From Robiginitomaculum sp. (lineage in GTDB: Bacteria; Pseudomonadota; Alphaproteobacteria; Caulobacterales; Maricaulaceae): 64,000 bases of DNA. Below are positions 57,792 through 64,000 of this stretch, piece by piece. The notes beneath the pieces were generated by a model. That model saw nothing but the letters and a program-made list of their open reading frames with translations. It was not told the DNA's origin and made no database searches. Each line of letters begins with the position of its first letter. Position 1 is the stretch's first letter. Both the position numbers and the translations under genes were made by a program. Location of the stretch: NCBI GenBank assembly GCA_021776615.1, contig JAJFFO010000002.1, positions 62,001 to 126,000 of the forward strand, in the 5' to 3' direction.

Positions 57792-57859
57792 AAATATGGC
57801 CATTGCTCATTAAAACCCTTCGCTAACCATTTGATAACCATAAATTGGCCTGATGGGGC

Positions 57860-58939
57860 ATGCGCTTGCACACTGATGATTCTGGGGCTCGTGAATCCGG
57901 AGCCCAATTTGATGGTTCCTCCGCTTTTGATCAAAATCATCAAGAGCGGCTGGAAAATGTTCGTGCCTTACTGTCAGTGGTTTCTATGGAGGCCCCACCG
58001 CGTCGGCGCTTTGGTCGCTTTGCTTGGATTGGGGGTTTTGCCGGTGTATTGGCGCTCTTGGCGGCATTTGCCAATTTTGCCCCGGTGCGCGCTATTGCTG
58101 GCGGACAATCGTCGAATGCCCCCGTATTGTCCGCACTCTCACCCATTGGCCAATCGCCAATGCCGTCTGCATCAGCTTCATATTTGCCGCCAATTAACGT
58201 CAATACGGCGACCATCAATACGGCCACCGCCAAAACGCCGATTATTGCTTTGATGATTGATGATGTTGGCGCGTCGCCGCAATGGTCGCAGGCGGCATTG
58301 GCATTACCGGCGAATGTAACCCTGTCGGTTTTGCCCAACACGCCCGCCGCACCGCAATGGGCGGACCGCGCCAAGCAAAATGGGCATGAGGTGTGGCTGC
58401 ACATGCCCATGGAACCATTAGGCTTGGAAAATCCGGGGGCAGGGGCTTTGCTCAATGCTCTACCGGCAAAACGAAATCAGCGGCGACTGGAACAGGCTTT
58501 GGCGCGCGTTCCGGGGGCCTTAGGCATTAATAATCATATGGGTAGCCGCTTTACTTCATGTAAAAAGTGCGTCGCGAATATTGCCGCTATGGTCGGAGAC
58601 CACGGGCTGTTGTTTTTGGATTCCATGACCAGCACATCAAGCAAAGCGGCAAATATCATGCAGCAGGCCGGGGTGCCGGTGGTGCGCCGCGATGTGTTTT
58701 TGGACGATGATAATGCGGCTCCGGCAATCGTCCGGCAGATGCGGCTTGCGGAACAGATGGCACGGGATGAGGGCGTTGTTTTTGTCATTGCCCATCCACG
58801 GCCAAATACCATGAAAGCGCTGCAAAACTGGCAAAACGAGCTTGCCGAAGCGGGCATTGAAATGGCACCGATGAGTGTTGCCATCGCCCGCAAATATGCC
58901 TTGCAACGCGAAGAAGAATTACTCTCCGCCGGACTTTGA
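57860..58939 (+). CDS. Divergent polysaccharide deacetylase family protein
   Basis: A 359-residue protein of the YibQ/DUF610-type divergent polysaccharide deacetylase family. An N-terminal cytoplasmic stretch (1-48) leads to one membrane span (about 50-75) and a low-complexity Asn/Thr/Ala linker. The NodB-like domain (about 125-340) has IIALMIDDVGASPQWSQAA, NGHEVWLHMPMEP, INNHMGSRFTS and FLDSMTSTSS. Whether it acts on peptidoglycan or another glycan is unknown. The last 21 bases overlap the convergent trpE end. Confidence 0.85.
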   Translation: MRLHTDDSGARESGAQFDGSSAFDQNHQERLENVRALLSVVSMEAPPRRRFGRFAWIGGFAGVLALLAAFANFAPVRAIAGGQSSNAPVLSALSPIGQSPMPSASASYLPPINVNTATINTATAKTPIIALMIDDVGASPQWSQAALALPANVTLSVLPNTPAAPQWADRAKQNGHEVWLHMPMEPLGLENPGAGALLNALPAKRNQRRLEQALARVPGALGINNHMGSRFTSCKKCVANIAAMVGDHGLLFLDSMTSTSSKAANIMQQAGVPVVRRDVFLDDDNAAPAIVRQMRLAEQMARDEGVVFVIAHPRPNTMKALQNWQNELAEAGIEMAPMSVAIARKYALQREEELLSAGL

Positions 58940-60505
58940 GGCTCCAGATTTGGTGCTAGAGGCAAAGCGCCAGCTTTGCGCGGCCGCCTTGAACAGGGCG
59001 GTTGATTTGTGCACGGTTTCCATGCGTTCCGCTTCCGGATCACTGTCCAGAACCACGCCGCCGCCGGCCTGCACATACATCACACGGTCTTTGACGATTG
59101 CGGTACGCAAGGCAATGCAGGTATCAAGATCGCCACCGGCCGAGAAATACCCGATGGCACCGGCATAAAGCCCGCGTTTTTCAATTTCCAACTCATCAAT
59201 AATTTCCATGGCGCGAATTTTTGGCGCACCGGAAACCGTCCCGGCGGGAAACCCTGCAAATAACGCATCTACGGCGTCCTTATCATCGTCCAGTTCGCCT
59301 TCAACATTGGAGACGATATGCATAACATGGCTGTATTTTTCGATGCCAAATTGCTCGGTGACTTTCACGGTACCGGCTTTGCAGGCGCGCCCGGCATCAT
59401 TGCGGCCCAGATCAAGCAACATAAGGTGCTCAGCGCGTTCCTTGGGGTCAGCCAGCAAATCGGCTTCCAGTGCAGCATCTTGCGCCGGGTCGGCCCCGCG
59501 TGGCCTTGTGCCGGCTATCGGGCGAATGGTCACCTTGTTATCGCGCACCCGCACTAAAATCTCCGGGCTGGAGCCAACCACCGCCATGCCTTCAAAATTC
59601 AGATAATACAGAAATGGCGATGGGTTCATGCGCCGCAAAGCGCGGTACAGCGCGAAGGGTGGCTCTTCCAGCGGCGCGCTGAACCGTTGGCTTGGCACCA
59701 TTTGGAAGATGTCACCGGCCCGAATATATTCTTTGGCACGCTCGACCATGGCGCGATAATGTTCTGGCTCGGTATTGCTTTGTGGTTGAGACTTTTGTTG
59801 TGCTATTGCTTCGCTATTTGAGCACGAGGTGTTTTGGGGCGAATTTCCCTGCAGCACCCGACCAACATCGCTCGAAGCGCTAAGGCGCTGGGCTAGATCA
59901 TCCAAACGCTGCATAGCGTCGCCATGGGCCTGCTGCGCTGTACAGTCTGGATTGGGGCGCACCGGAGTTGAGAGCACAATCTCTTGCGAAACGGAATCAA
60001 AAATGGCCACCAGGGTCGGGCGTAGCAATAGGGCGTCAGCGAGGCCCAAACTGTCAGGGTTTGGCCCGCCCAGCGCTTCAAAATGGCGGATCATGTCATA
60101 GCCAAGATAGCCAAACACCCCCGCCGTCATTGGCGGCAGGCCTGTAGGCAATTTCATTTGGGCGTCGGCAACAAATTGGCGCAAGGCTTCAATTGGTGGT
60201 GCCTTAATGGTTTGCCAGACGCCGTTCGCGGCGGATTGCTCGGCTTTGCCGTCTCGAACCCGCCATATGGCATCGGGCTGTAAACCAATCATCGAGTAGC
60301 GGCCGCGCCAGTCGCCGCCCTGAACCGATTCCATCAAGAATATGTTGGGCTCGTCCGGTCCCAACCGTAACATGGCGGCAACCGGGGTAATTAAGTCATC
60401 AATAATGGTCCGCGTTACAATTTGTGCTTTGCCTTGGGCGTAATGCGCGCAAAACGATGCATCTGGCCCTTGCGAGGCCGCTTCACCCGATGCCATGGCG
60501 TTCAA
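58919..60505 (-). CDS. trpE: Anthranilate synthase component I
   Basis: TrpE makes anthranilate from chorismate, using ammonia from TrpG. The 528-residue protein has the feedback-site region LMESVQGGDWRGRYSMIG, and the chorismate-binding core with AGTRPRGADPAQD, LLDLGRNDAGR, SHVMHIVSNVEGEL and the FPAGTVSGAPKIRAMEIIDELE signature, ending VYVQAGGGVVLDSDPEAE. The start is TTG overlapping the PpiD stop (TTGA); an ATG at 60496 is also possible. Its partner trpG lies beyond the Sel1 block, so the operon appears split. Confidence 0.95.
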   Translation of the reverse strand: MNAMASGEAASQGPDASFCAHYAQGKAQIVTRTIIDDLITPVAAMLRLGPDEPNIFLMESVQGGDWRGRYSMIGLQPDAIWRVRDGKAEQSAANGVWQTIKAPPIEALRQFVADAQMKLPTGLPPMTAGVFGYLGYDMIRHFEALGGPNPDSLGLADALLLRPTLVAIFDSVSQEIVLSTPVRPNPDCTAQQAHGDAMQRLDDLAQRLSASSDVGRVLQGNSPQNTSCSNSEAIAQQKSQPQSNTEPEHYRAMVERAKEYIRAGDIFQMVPSQRFSAPLEEPPFALYRALRRMNPSPFLYYLNFEGMAVVGSSPEILVRVRDNKVTIRPIAGTRPRGADPAQDAALEADLLADPKERAEHLMLLDLGRNDAGRACKAGTVKVTEQFGIEKYSHVMHIVSNVEGELDDDKDAVDALFAGFPAGTVSGAPKIRAMEIIDELEIEKRGLYAGAIGYFSAGGDLDTCIALRTAIVKDRVMYVQAGGGVVLDSDPEAERMETVHKSTALFKAAAQSWRFASSTKSGASKSGGE

Positions 60506-62394
60506 CCATCTATATTATCACCAAGCGCTAATGCTTTTAGCCGCGGGTCTTGCCGAACATTGTATTGGGCCAACAGGCCTTTCAAAAACTCAGCCTGCAG
60601 ATCGGCGGCTAATGTCTGGCCCATTTCGGTGCGGCGCAAATCAACAATGCCATTGGCGGTCGGTGGCGCGGGCAAAATGTTATCAACGCGGGCGACAATC
60701 AGATATTGATTGCTATCGTCCGGGGCGGCGACAACCTCACCAAGGGCGGCGGCGAACAAGCCGCCAGCATGGCGCGCGGTCAGCGGTGCGACGGCTTGTC
60801 CGCGTTGCAAAATCGCAGATTCGACACGGGCACCAGCATAGCGGCTGGCAATGGTGTTGATATCTTCACCGGCCTTTAAGGCTGCTTCCATCTCATCAAC
60901 AACGGCCTTTAGCGCCTCAGCGCGCTGGGCTGTCTGCCAAACCTGAATCACATTATCGCGAATGTCTTCCAAAGCCGGTGTCACCGGTTGCGCGATGGCG
61001 TCGGTGCGCAAGGCGTAATAGTCGTCATTGGCGGTTTGCTCGATCTCGGACTCAACCGACATCTCGGTTTCAAAAAGAGTTTTTAGAATTTCGCTTTGAC
61101 CGGCAAACGAGGAAATCAACTGCCCATCGGCACCCCGCCCATTGCGGTCAACCATCGGCAAGGTTAGCAGCAAGAGATTGGCGGTTTCGGCGGCTTCCTC
61201 CAAAGAGGCACCGCTGGCGCGGGCATCGTCAAAAATACCAACCAATTCAAACAATTGGTCTTCCGCTTCTTCCTTGATGTATTCGTCGCGCAATTGGTCG
61301 CGCACCTCCTCAAAGGTCACGGTTTTGGCGGGAGTGATCGTGCTCACCTGCCATGCGGACCAGGCCAGACGGCCTTCGCTGGCACCATTGGCCTCATTGT
61401 CGGCGGCAAACACCGCTTCGGCGATTAAATCGTCCGGTGTTTGGGTTTGGGTATTGTCTTCAAACACCAAAGGTGCAGCGAGGTTCAAAGCTGCGGCGAT
61501 ATCGCTCGCCGCTTCGCCATTGCCCAGCCGCTCGGCAATGGCCTTGGCGCTGCCTTCGTCCGGGGCACTGATCTGCACCCAGCTGCGGGTTTCCGGTTCG
61601 GAAAGAGCGTCTTTGCGGAACTCAAAAAGCTCGGTAATGGAAGCTTCCGGCACTTCCACTTCTGACACCAGGTCTTGCACGGAAATGGTTACCAGAGAGG
61701 CGATACGGCGCTCTGGCGATTTGAACCGATCTTCATTGGCCGCCAGATAAGCGCTGAGCACATCATCGGTCGGGGCAGGCGGCACCGGTATAATTGTCTC
61801 GGGGACAATAATCTGCGATACCAGCCTTTGCTCGCCCTGAAATGCAAACTCAATGCGGGCCATGGCGCGCGGGGCCACTAAACCACGCACTACCGGCGCG
61901 GTAATTTGCGCCCGTAATAAATCGCCGCGCACATCACGCTCGAACATTTTGGGTGTAAAACCGGCAGAATTAAGGGTGGTGCGATATTGTTCTTCGCCAA
62001 ATTTGCCGGTGAAAGGGTCTTGGAAAACTTCTAACTCGCGAATGCTTTTCACTACCAATTTGTCAGACATGCCAACGCCAAGCTGGGTCGCTTTGGCATC
62101 CAAGGCGGCTTCGCTGGTCATGCGCTGCAGCAATTGGTCGGCAAGACCAAATTCACGCGCCTGCTGGGCGGTTACCGTACCCTGGCTTTGCTGAACAACG
62201 CGATTGAGTTCGCGCTGCCAGGCGATTTGATAATCCTGAACCGAAACCTTGTTCGGGCCAACCACGACCACCGCATCGGCTTGCCCGCCCCGAAACACAT
62301 CACTAATGCCCCAGACTGCGAAACTGACAATCAATAGGCCAATGAGGATGACGGATACTGGCGATTTGGACATTGAACGCATTTGTTCGAGCAT
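60502..62394 (-). CDS. ppiD: Membrane-anchored SurA-N/PpiD-type chaperone
   Basis: A 630-residue protein with one N-terminal membrane span (about 11-33, VSVILIGLLIVSFAVWGI) after a short cytoplasmic tail, then a SurA/PpiD N-terminal helical domain with VGPNKVSVQDYQIAWQRELN, a central peptidyl-prolyl isomerase-like region (about 240-400) and a C-terminal helical part. PpiD-like proteins sit in the inner membrane near the Sec translocon and help secreted proteins fold. The isomerase domain looks poorly conserved, so activity is doubtful. It overlaps trpE by four bases, the common alphaproteobacterial order. Confidence 0.9.
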   Translation of the reverse strand: MLEQMRSMSKSPVSVILIGLLIVSFAVWGISDVFRGGQADAVVVVGPNKVSVQDYQIAWQRELNRVVQQSQGTVTAQQAREFGLADQLLQRMTSEAALDAKATQLGVGMSDKLVVKSIRELEVFQDPFTGKFGEEQYRTTLNSAGFTPKMFERDVRGDLLRAQITAPVVRGLVAPRAMARIEFAFQGEQRLVSQIIVPETIIPVPPAPTDDVLSAYLAANEDRFKSPERRIASLVTISVQDLVSEVEVPEASITELFEFRKDALSEPETRSWVQISAPDEGSAKAIAERLGNGEAASDIAAALNLAAPLVFEDNTQTQTPDDLIAEAVFAADNEANGASEGRLAWSAWQVSTITPAKTVTFEEVRDQLRDEYIKEEAEDQLFELVGIFDDARASGASLEEAAETANLLLLTLPMVDRNGRGADGQLISSFAGQSEILKTLFETEMSVESEIEQTANDDYYALRTDAIAQPVTPALEDIRDNVIQVWQTAQRAEALKAVVDEMEAALKAGEDINTIASRYAGARVESAILQRGQAVAPLTARHAGGLFAAALGEVVAAPDDSNQYLIVARVDNILPAPPTANGIVDLRRTEMGQTLAADLQAEFLKGLLAQYNVRQDPRLKALALGDNIDG

Positions 62395-62535
62395 GCTGAA
62401 CTCCGGATAAAACCATGGTCAAAAGATCGCCGAATGTAGGCGGGTGCGGCGGCGGCGGCAAGGCTCACAATTGCCCAATATCACCCATGCTGCTAGGAAG
62501 CGAAAGCTTCAAAGTTTTGACATAGGGAATCGGGT

Positions 62536-63288
62536 ATGGCGCGGCGACTTTTAGTAGCAGGCAATTGGAAAATGAACGGCATGCAAACCGCGCTGAGCGA
62601 GGTAAAAAGCCTGCTTGCGCTTAATCATGGACAGATGCCGCCAACTATCGACGTGTTAATTTTCCCCCCCGTCACCTTGCTTGCTGATATGGCACGGTTA
62701 AGCGAAGGCAGCGGCCTGCACTGCGGCGGGCAGGACTGTCATGCGCACGACCATGGCGCCCACACTGGCGACATATCCGCGCCAATGCTCAAAGATGTGG
62801 GTGCGACCTATGTGATTGTCGGGCATTCCGAGCGTCGCGCCGATCACCGCGAAAGCGATATGGTGGTCAAAGCCAAGGCCGAAGCAGCATTGCGTGCTGG
62901 TTTGATTGCCATTGTCTGCGTTGGCGAAACCCTCATTGAGCGCGAGAATGGCAAGGCCTTTGCGGTTGTTGGCAAACAGGTTGAAGGCTCCTTGCCCGAT
63001 GGAGCAAACGCACAAAACTGCGTCATTGCCTATGAGCCGGTATGGGCCATTGGCACCGGTAAAGTGGCGACCATTGATGATATTGACGCCATGCATGGCC
63101 ATATTAGACAGACATTGAAGGCAATGGGCAGCATCGGCCCGGACCAAGCCCGCATTTTGTATGGCGGTTCGGTCAAACCCGGCAATGCTGTTGAAATCTT
63201 TGCCCTCGACAATGTCGATGGCGGCTTGATTGGCGGCGCTAGCCTATTGGCTTCCGACTTCGGGGCGATAATTTCAGCGTGTAGTTAG
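62536..63288 (+). CDS. tpiA: Triosephosphate isomerase
   Basis: TpiA interconverts dihydroxyacetone phosphate and glyceraldehyde 3-phosphate. The 250-residue TIM barrel has the substrate-binding Lys in AGNWKMNG, the catalytic His in IVGHSERRA, and the catalytic Glu in AYEPVWAIGTGK, plus YGGSVKPGNA near the end. Length is normal. It is divergent from ppiD, with 141 bases between. A GGGAAT-type ribosome site precedes the ATG. Confidence 0.97.
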   Translation: MARRLLVAGNWKMNGMQTALSEVKSLLALNHGQMPPTIDVLIFPPVTLLADMARLSEGSGLHCGGQDCHAHDHGAHTGDISAPMLKDVGATYVIVGHSERRADHRESDMVVKAKAEAALRAGLIAIVCVGETLIERENGKAFAVVGKQVEGSLPDGANAQNCVIAYEPVWAIGTGKVATIDDIDAMHGHIRQTLKAMGSIGPDQARILYGGSVKPGNAVEIFALDNVDGGLIGGASLLASDFGAIISACS

Positions 63289-63384
63289 TTCAACTTTTTG
63301 GTAATTTGGTAAAATCTTATCAACACCTTATCGTTATAGTTTCGGCTTAGCGGCGTAAACGCTGTGCTGGGGAGATGACTGGGT

Positions 63385-64000
63385 ATGAGCCAAAACAGGA
63401 AATTTCAAGACGCTCGCGTTCTTTTGTTTGATACCGAACCGGCGAATTTGCGGGCGACCCGCGCGGCGTTGTTTGAGATCGGGTTTCGAGAAATCGAGAG
63501 CGTCCAGACCTTTAAAGACCTAACCAAACATATTTCCCACGGCGATTATGATCTGATTATCGCTGAGGTGCACAATGCCGGTGGTGGTGTTGCCGATCTG
63601 ATTAAAAAGCTTCGCACCGGCGATGTCGGCGTAAACCCGTTTGCAGTCTTGATTGCAACAAGCTGGGATAGAGAAATTGAGAATGTGCGGCAATTGGTTG
63701 ATGCCGGTATTGACGATTTACTCCTGCGGCCATATTCCACCAAGTGTATGTCTAGCCGCATTCATGCAGCGGTGACGGCGCGCAAAGGCTTTGTGGTTAC
63801 GGGCGATTATGTCGGCCCGGATCGACGGTCAGAAGCGGATCGCAAAAATAGTGCCGAACTCTTCCATCCGCCCAACACCCTAAAAAACAGCGCTGAAGGC
63901 AATCCAAACGCGCCAATATCGCACGAAAAAGACATTGAAGCTGCCCGACAAAAAATGAGCCGCGAGCGCATTCGCACATTGGCCATGCGTATTATTGTCG
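63385..64000 (+). CDS. Atypical response-regulator receiver protein (runs off right edge)
   Basis: An ATG at 63385 opens a frame still open at the window's end (205 residues seen). Residues 10-130 resemble a CheY-like receiver. However, the phospho-acceptor Asp is replaced by Glu61 (DLIIAEVH, expected DLIxxD), the conserved Lys is Arg115 (LLLRPYS), and only one of the usual two acidic residues near Asp16 remains; Thr92 is kept. After it comes FVVTGDYVGPDRRSE, a tail motif found on a family of alphaproteobacterial receivers, then a charged region. It is probably not phosphorylated in the normal way. The C-terminus is unknown. It follows tpiA after 96 bases. Confidence 0.75.
   Translation, partial: MSQNRKFQDARVLLFDTEPANLRATRAALFEIGFREIESVQTFKDLTKHISHGDYDLIIAEVHNAGGGVADLIKKLRTGDVGVNPFAVLIATSWDREIENVRQLVDAGIDDLLLRPYSTKCMSSRIHAAVTARKGFVVTGDYVGPDRRSEADRKNSAELFHPPNTLKNSAEGNPNAPISHEKDIEAARQKMSRERIRTLAMRIIV

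Noticed and set aside
1-64000. tRNA, rRNA, CRISPR arrays, integrases, complete insertion sequences
   Set aside because: The intergenic gaps were read for T-loop-like GTTCGAATC patterns, regular spacer repeats and transposase-like frames; none was found. The palindrome at 9092 is the only dispersed-repeat-like element.

Overview
The window is a 64 kb stretch of chromosome from an alphaproteobacterium. The evidence is a full 14-subunit nuo operon followed by birA, coaX, rnj, mce and a DUF1467 gene, a short ProS, and LexA operators of the alphaproteobacterial form GTTC-N7-GTTC. From memory, the run lexA/comEC/gltX/gltA, then lpxB back to rpsB, then dnaE, lolDC, proS and nuo resembles Caulobacter-type gene order, so a Caulobacterales or Maricaulales/Hyphomonadaceae relative is my best guess. 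No marker gene such as 16S rRNA is present to settle this, and no rRNA, tRNA, CRISPR array, integrase or intact insertion sequence was seen.

Layout. 1-5.0 kb: the 3' part of a divergent PEP carboxylase gene, then two minus-strand genes (a ribbon-helix-helix protein with a membrane anchor and a secreted von Willebrand A protein), a small sulfotransferase remnant and a secreted protein of unknown function. 5.2-24.3 kb: nuoA-N, with two small extra ORFs between nuoE and nuoF, continuing without a break into birA-coaX-rnj-mce-DUF1467 and ending at a strong intrinsic terminator. 24.6-31.8 kb: proS, lolC, lolD, a very small SOS-controlled membrane protein (candidate SidA-type division inhibitor) and dnaE. 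32-47 kb: the translation and envelope cluster rpsB-tsf-pyrH-frr-uppS-cdsA-dxr-rseP-bamA-skp-lpxD-fabZ-lpxA-lpxI-lpxB. 47-55.3 kb: gltA and gltX (minus), comEC (plus), then lexA, trpC, trpD and trpG (minus). 55.3-57.8 kb: a lower-GC insertion-like block carrying a cysteine-rich Sel1-repeat protein split by a frame change at an A-rich tract. 57.9-64 kb: a divergent polysaccharide deacetylase, trpE and a PpiD/SurA-type chaperone (minus), tpiA, and the start of an atypical receiver-domain protein that runs off the right edge.

How the genes work together. Most are housekeeping: complex I for respiration, isoprenoid and phospholipid precursors, lipid A synthesis, outer-membrane protein and lipoprotein export, translation factors, the TCA entry enzyme and tryptophan synthesis. 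The most interesting element is a small SOS circuit. lexA and an unlisted 30-codon membrane-protein gene upstream of dnaE each have one perfect LexA box plus one matching degenerate box, placed over or beside a sigma-70-like promoter. Other points of interest are the palindromic element whose frame stays open inside the nuo operon, the frameshifted Sel1 gene between trpE and trpG, the long Lys/Ala/Pro/Glu tail on ribosomal protein S2, and a receiver domain whose phospho-acceptor Asp is replaced by Glu.
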